Shown here: one piece after another, positions 52,960 to 62,562 of the stretch
Numbering within the stretch: position 1 is the stretch's first letter
How the letters are laid out: every line of letters begins with the position of its first letter
Assembly: GCA_027452065.1 (NCBI GenBank)
Contig: DAIDHC010000069.1
Coordinates: forward strand, 1-64,000
DNA length: 64,000 nucleotides
Origin: Bryobacterales bacterium
GTDB taxonomy: Bacteria > Acidobacteriota > Terriglobia > Bryobacterales > Bryobacteraceae
Direction of reading: 5' to 3'
Made by a program: the position numbers and the translations under genes
Notes under the pieces: model-generated
The model's input: the letters and a program-made list of their open reading frames with translations, nothing else
What the model was told of the DNA's origin: nothing
Databases searched by the model: none

Positions 52960-53303
52960 GGCGAGGCGATGTCTACTGGGCCGATCTCGTTCCTCGCTCC
53001 GGCTCGGAGCAGGCGGGCCGGCGCCCTGTAATCGTGCTCTCTCACGACGGCTTCAACCAAACTCCCGGGTGGCGATCCGTGATTGTGGTCCCGATTTCCA
53101 CCTCTTCCGCTCAAGGCAAGCGCGGGCCCACCGTGATCGAGCTTCCCGGCGGAACCGCCGGTCTGCCGAAAACCAGCTTCGCCGTGTGCCATCAGGTCAC
53201 GACCCTCGACCGCGCCAAACTCACCAGGAAAACCGGTAGCCTCCCTCTCGCGCCCCTCCGCGAAGTCGAGCAGGGACTGAAGGCCGCTCTCGATCTCGAC
53301 TGA
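52956..53303 (+). CDS. mazF: MazF/PemK-family endoribonuclease toxin
   Basis: A 115-aa protein. Family start [31 protein letters not shown], including the conserved Arg of the GxxxxRPVI strand and the catalytic Arg/Thr pair in VVPISTS. C-terminal [15 protein letters not shown] is the usual last helix. It cleaves mRNA at short specific sequences when the antitoxin is lost. Sequence specificity cannot be predicted. It follows its antitoxin with a 4-bp overlap. Confidence 0.92.
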   Translation: [115 protein letters not shown]

Positions 53304-53319
53304 CCCCCGCTCCCACCTC

Positions 53320-55830
53320 TCACTCCTCCGGGCCCACCTCCACGTAATCCACCACCGCCTTCTCCCCTCCCTCCGGCTCGCCTTCCACCACCACCTCGTC
53401 CCCGGGCCGCAGCGCGATCCCCCGCACCGTCTTCCTCGACGCCGTGTTCGCGTCCGGCTCCCGCGACGGCAGCACACGGTCCGCTTTCCACTCCCCCACC
53501 TCCTGCCCGTTCACCAGCAGCCGGAACCGCGACACCCCGTCGTTCTCATCGAAATACTGAACCCCGATCCTCTTCCAACCCCCCTCGCCCCGGTACACAA
53601 ACCCCGCCCGGCACGCCCCCGCCCCGCAGGCCACCGCCTTCCCGCCCGATGCCGCCTCCACCGGATGGATCTCCACCACCTCATACCCGCTCAGCTTCAT
53701 CCCCTCCGCCTCCACTCGTCCCGGCTCGTGCCCGATCCGCCCCCGCTCGTCCGCAATCCCCGACATCCGCAAAAACCACGCGTTCAAATCGTCCCTCCAC
53801 TCCGCCGCGTGCCCGGCCTGGTATTCCAGCCTGTCCAGCACCGCGCGGTATCGTTCCTCATCCACCATCCCCTCGATTGTCCGCCACCGCTCAGGAAACT
53901 CCGCCGCCTCCGCCGCCCCGCGGTAATGCACATCGTAAATATGCTGGATCACCGTCTTGCCCGAATGCAGGCGATAGGTCCACGGCACGTGATGAAAAAA
54001 CAGCAGCAGCTCGTCCGGACACGTCGCGAGCGATTCGTAAACCTTCCCCACGCCCGGCGCATACTGCCTCGTGTACCCCGTCCCCGTCTCAACCGTCCTG
54101 TCCATTCCCATCCCCTCCCGGTCCGCCCTGTGCCACTGCCCCCATCCGTTCCGCTCGCTCGAATCGGCGTCCGGCCCGTAATGCGTGTGCAGAATGTCGG
54201 TCAACGTCCCCGCCCCCAGCGGCCCCGTGTACTCTTCAAACACCCTCCAGGAGTCCATCAGCAGCCCGGCCACCGTCCCCGCCACGCGCTCCCTCGTGCC
54301 GAACGTCATCCCCGCCCACTCCCTCGCCATCCCCTCCGCCGTCAGGTCCGCATCCCAGGCCAGCCGCCCGAATGCGTACAGGTTCGCCATGGCCAGGTCA
54401 TACCCCATCCAGTTGCTGTCCCTGCCCACGTTGGCCACGCCCACATACCCTCCCAGCTTCCGCCCGAACGCCTTGCCCGAAACAATTTCCTTCACCGTTG
54501 TTCCCGGTCCGTTACTCTCTAAATCGAAATCCAGCACGCCCTTCCACATCGGCGCCAGGTAGCACAAATGCCTCTGCTGGCCCGTGTACTCCTGCGTGAT
54601 CTGGAGCTCGATCGCCTCGTTGGTCTTCCTTAGCCCTCCCAGCAGCGGCGATACCGGCTCCCTCGCCTGAAAATCGATCGGCCCGTGCTTGATCTGCAGC
54701 ACCACGTTGTCATCGAAGCTCCCGTCGAGCGGATGAAAATTGTCGTAGGCCGCCCGCGCGCGGTCGTTCTTCAAGTTCCTCCAGTCGGCGTGATGGTCGT
54801 ACACAAACGCCCGGTACACCAGCACTCCTCCATGCGGCGCCAGCGCCCGCGCAATCACGTTCGCTGCATCGGCCTGGGTGCGCCCGTAAGCCGACGGCCC
54901 CGCCCGCCCCTCCGAGTCCGCCTTCACCACCAGCCCCGCCAGGTCCGGAACCGCCCGGTACAATTCATCCACTTTCTGTTTCCACCACTCCGCCACCCGC
55001 GCGTCCTTCGGATCGAACGTCTCCAGCCCGCCCAGCGTTCGCGGGCTCCCGAAATCCACCGACACCGCCATCCGCACCCCCCACGGCCGCATCGCCTCCG
55101 CCACCCGCGCCGCCTCCGGCAGCATCTCAGCCGTGATCAGCTTCGGGTTCGCGTTCACATTATTAATGGCGCACCCATTCACGCCCACCGACGCCAGCAG
55201 ACGCGCGTAGTCCCTCACCCTCCCCAGATCCGCCGCCACGTGCCCGCCCTCGAAGAAAATCGACCGCCCCGCGTAGCCCCGCTCAATCGTCCCGTCCAGG
55301 TTGTCCCACTGGTTCACCCACCGCAGCCCGGCGCGCGGGCTGCTCATCACATCCAGCCCCTCGACGGTCTCTCCGAGCGCCATCCGCCGCAGCAGCGCGA
55401 ACGCTCCGTACAGCACCCCCGCCTCGCTCGCACCCGCCACCAGCAGCACCCTATGCCCGCCCACGCTCGTGCTCTTCAGCCAGTACCCATCCCCGCTCCA
55501 CCCCTCCGGCAGGGCGAGCCACGGCGCCATCCTCCGCGCCTCCTCCCTCGTCGCCAGCACAATCGCCGCCTCCCCGGCGAGCCCCGTCTCCTCGCGCAGC
55601 GTCCGCCCCAGCATCCCCCGCACTCCCCGCACAATTTCCCCCCGCGCCGTCCGCTCGATCTCGCCCCCGCCCATCACCGTCGCCACCGCCGGCAGCCGAG
55701 CATCCCGCGCCCGCGCCTCCTCCCCCAGCCGCGCATACCGCAGCCACCCGCCGTACCCGCTCTCCCCCCGCGCCGCCGCCCCCGCCCACACCATCAACAA
55801 CGCCGCCGCAAGCACTCCTCTGCGATCCAT
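53320..55830 (-). CDS. aguA: GH67-family alpha-glucuronidase
   Basis: An 836-aa exported enzyme (signal peptide RRGVLAAALLMVWAGAAARG). GH67 cuts methylglucuronic acid from the non-reducing end of xylo-oligosaccharides. Seen: SSPRAGLRWVNQWDNLDGTIERGYAG, the acid/base Glu in GLVVKADSEGRAGP (about residue 305), YDNFHPLDG, HGPIDFQAREPVSPL and LHTHYGPD. It acts after endo-xylanases. The C terminus, from about residue 690, is an extra beta-rich region (YEVVEIHPVEAASGG, FRLLVNGQEVGEW) resembling the ornament of glucuronidases. The GH115 enzyme nearby handles internal residues, so the pair is complementary. Confidence 0.92.
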   Translation of the reverse strand: MDRRGVLAAALLMVWAGAAARGESGYGGWLRYARLGEEARARDARLPAVATVMGGGEIERTARGEIVRGVRGMLGRTLREETGLAGEAAIVLATREEARRMAPWLALPEGWSGDGYWLKSTSVGGHRVLLVAGASEAGVLYGAFALLRRMALGETVEGLDVMSSPRAGLRWVNQWDNLDGTIERGYAGRSIFFEGGHVAADLGRVRDYARLLASVGVNGCAINNVNANPKLITAEMLPEAARVAEAMRPWGVRMAVSVDFGSPRTLGGLETFDPKDARVAEWWKQKVDELYRAVPDLAGLVVKADSEGRAGPSAYGRTQADAANVIARALAPHGGVLVYRAFVYDHHADWRNLKNDRARAAYDNFHPLDGSFDDNVVLQIKHGPIDFQAREPVSPLLGGLRKTNEAIELQITQEYTGQQRHLCYLAPMWKGVLDFDLESNGPGTTVKEIVSGKAFGRKLGGYVGVANVGRDSNWMGYDLAMANLYAFGRLAWDADLTAEGMAREWAGMTFGTRERVAGTVAGLLMDSWRVFEEYTGPLGAGTLTDILHTHYGPDADSSERNGWGQWHRADREGMGMDRTVETGTGYTRQYAPGVGKVYESLATCPDELLLFFHHVPWTYRLHSGKTVIQHIYDVHYRGAAEAAEFPERWRTIEGMVDEERYRAVLDRLEYQAGHAAEWRDDLNAWFLRMSGIADERGRIGHEPGRVEAEGMKLSGYEVVEIHPVEAASGGKAVACGAGACRAGFVYRGEGGWKRIGVQYFDENDGVSRFRLLVNGQEVGEWKADRVLPSREPDANTASRKTVRGIALRPGDEVVVEGEPEGGEKAVVDYVEVGPEE

Positions 55831-56031
55831 GGGTCACATCATACGCGCCCCCCGCCTCTACCCGCCATCGCCCCTCATCGCGGCCGGATCGAAATCATCA
55901 TCTTCGCGTCCGTCTCCCCCGGCTCGCCTCGGACCGTTTCCAGTTCCGCAGTTCCCGTGCGCCGAACGGTTCCGCTCCGATCACCGCGCCGCGGAGCCGG
56001 TGCCCCAGTCCCGAACCCCCACGAACTTGCC

Positions 56032-58674
56032 TCACCCCTCCTCGCGGAGCGTCTCCACCGGGTCGAGCCTCGCCGCGCGAAGCGCCGGGACAAACCCCGC
56101 CACAAGCCCGATCACCACCATCGACGCGCACGCCGCGGCCAGCACGGACGGGTCAAGCGGCGACACTTCGAACAGCAGGTTCTTCATCACTCTCGTCAGC
56201 GCAAACGCGCCCGCCAATCCCGGCACCAACCCCACCGCCACCATGCTCAGACCGTTCCGCAGCACGCTCAGCAGCACATCGGAGGCCCGCGCGCCTAGCG
56301 CCATCCGGATGCCGATCTCCCGCCGCTCGAGCGTCACCGTGTGCGACAGCACTCCGTAGAGCCCGATCACCGCAAGCAGCACGGCCACGCCGGCGAAGGC
56401 GCCAATCAGCCCGGCCGGCCTCCGCGAGCCGGCCAGCGTCGCGTCCCGCACCTGCTCCATCGTCGCCACGTCTCCCAACGGCAGCGCGGGGTCGACGTCG
56501 CGAATCGCCTCCCGAATCGCCGGCATCACGGAAGCAGCGCCGGCGCCCGTGCGAACCAGAAGTTTCAACTCCGGCGACGGCGCCTGCGCCAGCGGCACGT
56601 AAACCACCGGCGGCTCCGGCTGGCCCGGCGACGCAACCCTCTCGCTGCGGATCAGGCCCACAATCTCCACCTCCGGCAAGAAAACTCTCTTCTCCCGATA
56701 GCCCGGCGTCGACACCCGCACTACTTTCCCCAGCGGATCCTTCATGTGCCCAACATCGGCCAGCCGCGCCGCCAGCGCCTGGTTAATCACCATCACCCGC
56801 CCCGCTCCGTCCCGATCGCGCGGCGTGATTCCGCGCCCGGCAAGCACCGCGATCCCCAGTGTCCCGAAATAGCCCGGATCCACGCGCTTGAACCTCACCA
56901 TAATCTGCTGCCGAATCCCCGGAATCAGGATCCCCTCGCCGTTGGAAATCCACCGCAGCGGCAATTGCGTCGACAAGCCGGCATGCGAAACACCCGGCGC
57001 CGTGCTGAGCCGCCGCGCCACGGCGTCATAAAAAATCGCGGCTCGCTCCGGCGTCGGATACGCGCCCTCGGGCAGGTCCACCGACATCGTCATGACGTTC
57101 TCCACGCGCACTCCGGTCTCGAGCTCCTCGATCTTGAGCAGACTCCGGAGCAACAGCAGGGCCCCGCACACCAGCACCAGCGACACGGCCACTTCGCCCG
57201 TCACGATGGCTCGCCGCAATCCGGCGTGCGCCCCCGACAATCCCCGGCCCGCCCGGTTCAACGTTCCGGCCACATCGCCCAGCGAGGCCCGCAGCGCCGG
57301 AAACACGCCCGCCGCCAGGGCTGTTCCCAACGCGATCGCTCCGGCGAACGACAACACCCGCAGGTCGAGATTCACCTCCGCCGTGAAGGGAAGCGACGTC
57401 GCCAGCATCGGCCTCGCGGCGCCGATCAACAACCGGGCAACCGCGATCCCCGCCGCGCCGCCCAACAGGCACAGGACCATGCTCTCGGTCAGCAACTGCG
57501 CCACCAGCCGCCCGCGGCTTGCTCCCAGCGCCGCCCGGACCGCCAGCTCGCGCCCCCGCGACGCCGCCTTGGCCAGCAGCAGGTTCACCGTGTTCGCGCA
57601 GGCGATCAGCAGTACCAGCGCCACCGCGCCCAATGCCACGGCGATAGACCGCTCCAGGCCCGCGCCCACCAGCAAACGCGCCAGCGGCACAATGGCGATC
57701 TTCCAATTCCGCGTGTCCGCCGGCCGGGTCTCCGCCAGCGCGTCGTAAATCGCCTGCATCCGCTCGCCGGCCTGCGCCACGCTCAACCCGCCCTGGAGCC
57801 TTCCAAACACGGTCAGCCAGTGGATGTCCCGCACCTGTTGATCGGGAGTGAACACCAGCGGCTTCCAGAACTTCGTCTCGCCGCGGTCAAACGCGCCCGG
57901 GGCCAGAACGCCGAGCACCTCGTGCGCCACGCCGTCCAGGATCGGATGGCGATGCAGAATGGAGGGGTCGCCGCCAAACTCGCTTTGCCACGCCGCGTGG
58001 CTCAGCACGATCACCGGCGCCGCTCCGGGCGAGTCGTCCTCCGGCCGGAACGTGCGGCCCAACTGCGTTTTCGCCACGAACACCCGGAAATAATCCGCCG
58101 TCACCGCCTTACCCGCCAGCCGCGTCGCGCCGTCTTTACCGGTGAGTGCCGCCGCAATCGGCTGCTCGGCCGACAGGGCATCGAACACCGTCCCTCCCAG
58201 CCGCCTCCAGTCGAGAAAATCCGGAGTGCTGGTGGCGTTCTCCACCCCGGGCCGGGGCGCTTCCCACACGCGCACAATCCGGTCCGCCCGCTCAAACGGA
58301 ATCGGCTTCAGCAGCACCGCGTCCGCCACACTGAACATCGCCACGTTCGCGCCCGTCCCCAGCGCCAGAACGCCGGCCACAACCGCGGTGAATCCCGGCG
58401 TGCGCAGCATCGACGCGATGCCGTATCTCAAATCGCTCAGCAGCGCCTCGATCCACCGAAAACTGCGCCGGTCGCGATGCGCTTCCTTGATCTGCTCAAT
58501 CCCTCCAAAGCTCAGGCGAGCCGCCCGCCGCGCCTCCTCCGGCGACAGCCCGCGCGCCATCGCGTCGCGCTCGGCCAGCTCCAGGTGCGCCAGGATCTCG
58601 TTCTCCAGTTCCCGGTCCAGCCGCCGCCTCCGCGCCAGCGCCGCAAACCGCTCCAGCGCGCGCCGCACCGTCAT
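56032..58674 (-). CDS. Large MacB/FtsX-type permease (ADOP family) with N-terminal extension
   Basis: An 880-aa permease like the one at 27464, here with the full ADOP N-terminal extension (LDRELENEILAHLELAERDAMARGLSPEEARRAARLSFGG, residues about 18-60). Then come two FtsX/MacB-PCD units: first helix ASMLRTPGFTAVVAGVLALGTGANVAMFSVADAVLL, FtsX block ALVLLIACANTVNLLLAKAA and second block ending ALRAARLDPVETLREEG. It overlaps the PadR gene by 4 bp, the standard pair, in which PadR controls the permease. Substrate unknown. Confidence 0.9.
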   Translation of the reverse strand: MTVRRALERFAALARRRRLDRELENEILAHLELAERDAMARGLSPEEARRAARLSFGGIEQIKEAHRDRRSFRWIEALLSDLRYGIASMLRTPGFTAVVAGVLALGTGANVAMFSVADAVLLKPIPFERADRIVRVWEAPRPGVENATSTPDFLDWRRLGGTVFDALSAEQPIAAALTGKDGATRLAGKAVTADYFRVFVAKTQLGRTFRPEDDSPGAAPVIVLSHAAWQSEFGGDPSILHRHPILDGVAHEVLGVLAPGAFDRGETKFWKPLVFTPDQQVRDIHWLTVFGRLQGGLSVAQAGERMQAIYDALAETRPADTRNWKIAIVPLARLLVGAGLERSIAVALGAVALVLLIACANTVNLLLAKAASRGRELAVRAALGASRGRLVAQLLTESMVLCLLGGAAGIAVARLLIGAARPMLATSLPFTAEVNLDLRVLSFAGAIALGTALAAGVFPALRASLGDVAGTLNRAGRGLSGAHAGLRRAIVTGEVAVSLVLVCGALLLLRSLLKIEELETGVRVENVMTMSVDLPEGAYPTPERAAIFYDAVARRLSTAPGVSHAGLSTQLPLRWISNGEGILIPGIRQQIMVRFKRVDPGYFGTLGIAVLAGRGITPRDRDGAGRVMVINQALAARLADVGHMKDPLGKVVRVSTPGYREKRVFLPEVEIVGLIRSERVASPGQPEPPVVYVPLAQAPSPELKLLVRTGAGAASVMPAIREAIRDVDPALPLGDVATMEQVRDATLAGSRRPAGLIGAFAGVAVLLAVIGLYGVLSHTVTLERREIGIRMALGARASDVLLSVLRNGLSMVAVGLVPGLAGAFALTRVMKNLLFEVSPLDPSVLAAACASMVVIGLVAGFVPALRAARLDPVETLREEG

Positions 58675-59009
58675 CGCAGCGCCTCCAGAAACCGTGCCAC
58701 CAGCGCCGTCGCCTTCTCCCAGTTCGCCACTTCCACCGCCAGTTGCTTCTTGCCCGCCTTCGTCAGCGAGTAGAACTTCACTTTGCGGTTGGTCTCGGAA
58801 ACGCCCCAGTCCGTCCGGATCCAGCCCTCCTGCTCCAGCCGGATCAGCGCCGGGTGCACCGAGCCCTGGCTCAACTGCAGCGCGTCACCCGACACCTGTT
58901 CGATCCGCCGCGCTACGGCATAGCCGTGCAGAGGCCCCATAGCCTCCAGCACTCTCAAAATGAGCAGGTCCAGCGTTCCGTAGGGCACTTCTGATTGTTG
59001 TTTCGACAT
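58671..59009 (-). CDS. PadR-family transcription regulator
   Basis: A 112-aa regulator. VPYGTLDLLILRVLEAMGPLHGYAVARRIE and GSVHPALIRLEQEGWIRTDWG form the PadR winged helix; a C-terminal helix (KKQLAVEVANWEKATALVARFL) is the dimerisation arm. ATG at 59009 is used; a GTG five codons upstream is possible. The gene is directly before the ADOP permease (4-bp overlap). Its own start region contains a palindrome that may be its operator. Confidence 0.9.
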   Translation of the reverse strand: MSKQQSEVPYGTLDLLILRVLEAMGPLHGYAVARRIEQVSGDALQLSQGSVHPALIRLEQEGWIRTDWGVSETNRKVKFYSLTKAGKKQLAVEVANWEKATALVARFLEALR

Positions 59010-59023
59010 GTCGGATCTCGACA
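59009..59023. promoter_or_regulatory. Palindrome at the padR start, possible PadR operator
   Basis: TGTCG (59009-59013) and CGACA (59019-59023) are inverted with five bases between, overlapping the padR start codon. A related TGTCG half occurs just beside it. PadR regulators commonly bind dyads next to their own gene. Only one copy is visible in the window. Confidence 0.45.
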
Positions 59024-59074
59024 CGTCAATTCTGGACCGGTTTCCCCCGCCTTGTCAACGGTCTTTTTTCGCCC

Positions 59075-59833
59075 TCACGCCTCCGCACTGCTCAGATAAT
59101 CCGCCAGCAAGGTCTGCAGCAGCGGCTCGTGGGGATAGGGATGAACCTTGTACTGCCGGAAGCCTTCGCCGAACTCGACGCCGGCGCGCTCGCCGCGGGC
59201 GCGCGTCCACGCTTCCATCTGCTTGAGGTAGTCGTCCATCCCGTGCTTCTGCCGAAGCCACTCGCGCTGGCTGCGGTGGCAGGCGAGCATGGCGGACTTG
59301 GTCTCAAACGTCGATGCGACGTTGACGGTGAAATCCGGCGCCACCGGGTTGCCGCTCCGGTCCCGCAGATCGATTGGGTCCATGAAATAGAGATGCGGGA
59401 TGGCGGTGAGAGCCGGGCTTCGGGAGGGTGTCGCGTAGTTGGGAACGGCGGCGGCGAAACAGGCGTCGCGCGCAAGCTGGCTGGAGGCTTCGTGATCGGA
59501 GTGATAGTCGCTGGGCGACGCCGTCAGAACGATGCCGGGGCGAATGTCCCGCAGCAGTCCGGCCACCGCGCGCCTGCTGGGGTCGTCGCTGAAGATCGCC
59601 ATGTCGCGAAGGCCGCCCCAGCGGTACGTTGCGCCGATCAGCGCCGCCGACCCGGCCGCCTCTGCCATGCGGATGGCGGCGATCTCCTCGGGTCCGCGAT
59701 CGGTGGAGCCGCAATCGCCCGCGCTCAACGTAACGATGGTGACGTCGTGGCCCAGCGCGGCCAGCAGCGCCAGCGTTCCCGTCGCCAGAATCTCGGCGTC
59801 GTCCGGATGGGCGTGAATGCTGGCGATCCGCAT
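59075..59833 (-). CDS. PIG-L/LmbE-type deacetylase
   Basis: A 252-aa zinc deacetylase. Metal site HAHPDDAEILATGTLALL near the N terminus, then TLSAGDCGSTDRGPEEIAAIRMAEA and a later SDYHSDHEASS (second metal-binding His). The family removes acetyl groups from amino sugars, as in mycothiol, bacillithiol or glycolipid synthesis. It lacks the extra loop typical of the BshB1-like gene at 26656, so it is likely a different substrate. It overlaps the SDR gene stop by one base and continues an operon with SDR and DUF885 genes. Confidence 0.8.
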   Translation of the reverse strand: MRIASIHAHPDDAEILATGTLALLAALGHDVTIVTLSAGDCGSTDRGPEEIAAIRMAEAAGSAALIGATYRWGGLRDMAIFSDDPSRRAVAGLLRDIRPGIVLTASPSDYHSDHEASSQLARDACFAAAVPNYATPSRSPALTAIPHLYFMDPIDLRDRSGNPVAPDFTVNVASTFETKSAMLACHRSQREWLRQKHGMDDYLKQMEAWTRARGERAGVEFGEGFRQYKVHPYPHEPLLQTLLADYLSSAEA

Positions 59834-60618
59834 CACTCGCTCCGCACCCAGCGCTGGCCGTCAAAGCGGTCGGCCGGCTTGCCCCACGTTCCGAACTTCG
59901 ATGCTAACTGCCCGCCATCCACCACCAGCGTGGTCCCGGTGATGTAGGAGGCGAGATCGGAGGCCAGAAACATCGCCGCCTGCGCCACCTCTTCCGGCTC
60001 GCCGCCTCGTCCCAGTGCGATGTGCTTGAAGTAATCCGAAATCACGCCGGGGTCCGCGAAGCTGGCCTTTGTGAGCCGCGTCCGGATGAGGCCCGGACAA
60101 ATCGCGTTGATGCGAATTCCATAGGGCCCCAGTTCGTTCGCCGCCGTGTGCAGAATGCCCAGCAGGCCCGCTTTACTCGCGTTGTAGGCAATCAGGTCCG
60201 CTTCCCCGTCGAAAGAATTCGTCGATGCCGTCAAGACAATCGCACCGCGGCGCGCGGGCTTCATTCGCTCCGCCGCGATCTGAACGGTGTGAAACGCTCC
60301 GGTCAGGTTCACGGCCAGTGTCCGGCTCCAATGCTCGCTCGTCGTATCCTCGAGCGGCGCCGTGCCGCCGATTCCGGCGTTGACGAAGACGGCGTCGGGA
60401 ACACCGGCCTCGTTGAACGCGCTCTCGAGTGAGGCCCGATCGGTGACGTCGGCGGCGCAGGCCCGCGCCCCGATGGATCGAGCCGCTTCGGCCGGGTTCT
60501 CCGATGCCCGATCAAAAATCCATACCGCGCCGCCGGCGGCGGCAACGCCTTTCGAAATCGCCAGGCCAATCCCGTTGGCGCCGCCCGTGACCACCGCGTT
60601 TTTGCCGTGAAAATTCAT
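59833..60618 (-). CDS. Short-chain dehydrogenase/reductase (SDR)
   Basis: A 261-aa NAD(P)-dependent oxidoreductase. Cofactor motif VVTGGANGIGLAI (TGxxxGIG), then VNAGIGG (NAG), Ser in VLTASTNSF and the catalytic YNASK, with the typical C-terminal SDLASYITGTTLVVDGG. Complete catalytic tetrad. Substrate unknown. ATG at 60618 sits in the ATGA overlap with the DUF885 gene stop, so translation is coupled. Confidence 0.9.
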   Translation of the reverse strand: MNFHGKNAVVTGGANGIGLAISKGVAAAGGAVWIFDRASENPAEAARSIGARACAADVTDRASLESAFNEAGVPDAVFVNAGIGGTAPLEDTTSEHWSRTLAVNLTGAFHTVQIAAERMKPARRGAIVLTASTNSFDGEADLIAYNASKAGLLGILHTAANELGPYGIRINAICPGLIRTRLTKASFADPGVISDYFKHIALGRGGEPEEVAQAAMFLASDLASYITGTTLVVDGGQLASKFGTWGKPADRFDGQRWVRSE

Positions 60619-62399
60619 CGTGCCGATTGTATCGGGTGGAGCGAAGCCGCGGCCCTGGCCTTTTGCTGCGAGATCCATCTGTCGGTGCGGGCGTCCAGCA
60701 TGTCGAGCGGCAGCGCGCCGCCGTTGAGCATCTCGTCGTGAAACGCGCGGATGTCGAACCGGGCGCCCAAGGCCTTGCGGGCGCGTTCGCGCAGCTCGCG
60801 GAACTTGAGCTGGCCGAGCTTGTAGCTCAACGCCTGCGCCGGCCAGGCGATATAGCGGTCGGTCTCGGACTGTATGGTCGGCTCATCCACAGCGCCCGAC
60901 TTGCGGAAGAATTCCACCACCTGGTCGCGCGTCCAACCCTGGGAGTGGATACCGGTGTCGACCACCAGGCGCACGGCGCGGAACAACTCCGACGACAGGC
61001 GGCCGTAGTCGGAGACCGGATCCTGGTAGAAACCCACCTCTTTGCCAAGCTGCTCGGCGTACAAACCCCAGCCTTCGACATACGCGTTGAAGCCGAGATT
61101 GTGCAGACGGAAGCGAGGAAGCCCGGTGAGTTGCTGGGCGACGGAGAGCTGCATATGGTGGCCGGGCACGCCTTCGTGATAGGCAATGGCTTCGTCGTTG
61201 ATGAGAGAACGCTCGGCGAAATGGGAGGTCGCCACCACCACGCGGCCCGGCCGCTTCCCGTCGGGAGTGCCGGTGACGTAATGCGTGGCCGCGGCGGCCT
61301 GGAAGGCGGGAATCGCCTCTACGGTGACCGGCGTCTTCGGAAGCAGCGTGAACAGCGTGGGCAGCTTCGGCTCCATTTGCGCGATGTAGCGGCGAAAATC
61401 GTCGAGGATCTGACCGGCCGAAGTGGGGATGTATTTGGGATTGGTTTTGAGCGACGCGCGAAACGATGCGAGGTCGGAGAAGCCCTGTTGTTTCGCGATG
61501 GCCGCCATCTCGCCCTCGATGCGGTCCATTTCGCGGAGACCAAGCTCGTGAATTTCCGCGGGCGTCATGCGAGTGGTGGTGCGGGCGTAGATGTCGTTGC
61601 GGTAGCGCTTCTCGCCATCGGGCAGCGCAGTGACGGCGAGCGTGGTGCGGCCGAAGGGAGCGTAGCCGGTCCGAAGGAATGCGGCAAAGGTCTTGTACGC
61701 CGGAATGACTTCGGTGTTGATGGCCTCGGTGATCTGTTGGGTGAGACGCTGCCGGTCTTCGGCCGAAATGCCAGGCGGGAATTTTCGCGTCGGGATGAGA
61801 AACGGGTCCGCCGCGACGATGCCTTCACACTGCACGGGCAGCTTTTCGAGCAGGAAGCGCACGGGCATCAGATTGTCCCGCTTGCCGGCGCGGAGGACCT
61901 CGGTGGTCTCGCTGAGGACGCGGGGAATCTGGCGCAGGCGGGCGATGTAGTCCTCGTAGTGCTTGACCGAATCGAGCGGCACCGACAACGGCATGTCCGC
62001 CAGGTGCGTGTGGATGCCGTTCTGCTGATTGACCGGCATCTCGAACTCCTTGAGGTCGTAGTCGTCGATGCGCTGCCGCAGCACGCGGACCATGAGGTCG
62101 TGCGAGAGCTGGTCCTGCTCGGCGAAACCGGCGGTGGGGATGGCTTCGAGGCGGGCGAGAAACGAGCGGTCCGTCTTATCGTGCCGGGCGATGGCGTCGA
62201 GTGAATATTCACCGAGCTTGTCGTTGTAACGATAGTCGCCGAAAGCGGTGGCGCGCTCGGGGAAGGCGGCGAGGTCGGACTCGTACTGCTCCTCGAACAG
62301 AGCGTTCTGCGCGGCCAGCCGTTCGGCCACCGGGGACGGGCTTTGAGCGCAGACGGAGCCGGCGGCGGCCAGGAGAAAGATGCCAAGGATCAGGCGCAT
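60615..62399 (-). CDS. Exported DUF885-family putative metallopeptidase
   Basis: A 594-aa protein. Signal peptide ILGIFLLAAAGSVCAQ. The zinc motif AYHEGVPGHHMQLS (HExxxGHHxQ) near residue 400 and YVEGWGLYAEQLG downstream are the DUF885 signature, placing it with M3-like or oligopeptidase-like gluzincins. It probably degrades peptides in the periplasm; no activity has been settled for the family. It is the first gene of the run DUF885-SDR-PIG-L. Confidence 0.88.
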   Translation of the reverse strand: MRLILGIFLLAAAGSVCAQSPSPVAERLAAQNALFEEQYESDLAAFPERATAFGDYRYNDKLGEYSLDAIARHDKTDRSFLARLEAIPTAGFAEQDQLSHDLMVRVLRQRIDDYDLKEFEMPVNQQNGIHTHLADMPLSVPLDSVKHYEDYIARLRQIPRVLSETTEVLRAGKRDNLMPVRFLLEKLPVQCEGIVAADPFLIPTRKFPPGISAEDRQRLTQQITEAINTEVIPAYKTFAAFLRTGYAPFGRTTLAVTALPDGEKRYRNDIYARTTTRMTPAEIHELGLREMDRIEGEMAAIAKQQGFSDLASFRASLKTNPKYIPTSAGQILDDFRRYIAQMEPKLPTLFTLLPKTPVTVEAIPAFQAAAATHYVTGTPDGKRPGRVVVATSHFAERSLINDEAIAYHEGVPGHHMQLSVAQQLTGLPRFRLHNLGFNAYVEGWGLYAEQLGKEVGFYQDPVSDYGRLSSELFRAVRLVVDTGIHSQGWTRDQVVEFFRKSGAVDEPTIQSETDRYIAWPAQALSYKLGQLKFRELRERARKALGARFDIRAFHDEMLNGGALPLDMLDARTDRWISQQKARAAASLHPIQSAR

Positions 62400-62562
62400 C
62401 GTGAGTGCAGGATAACAGACCCATGCCATAGCGAGCGTCCGGCCGCGGGCCAGCGGCGCGGGGCCTTCCGGGTCCGAAGGCATTGGCGGACGCGGGGTGC
62501 ATCGGGGCCGATCCGCGTGAGGTTCGTCGTGAGGAGACGCCGGGCGGGCCGCGCCGGAATTC

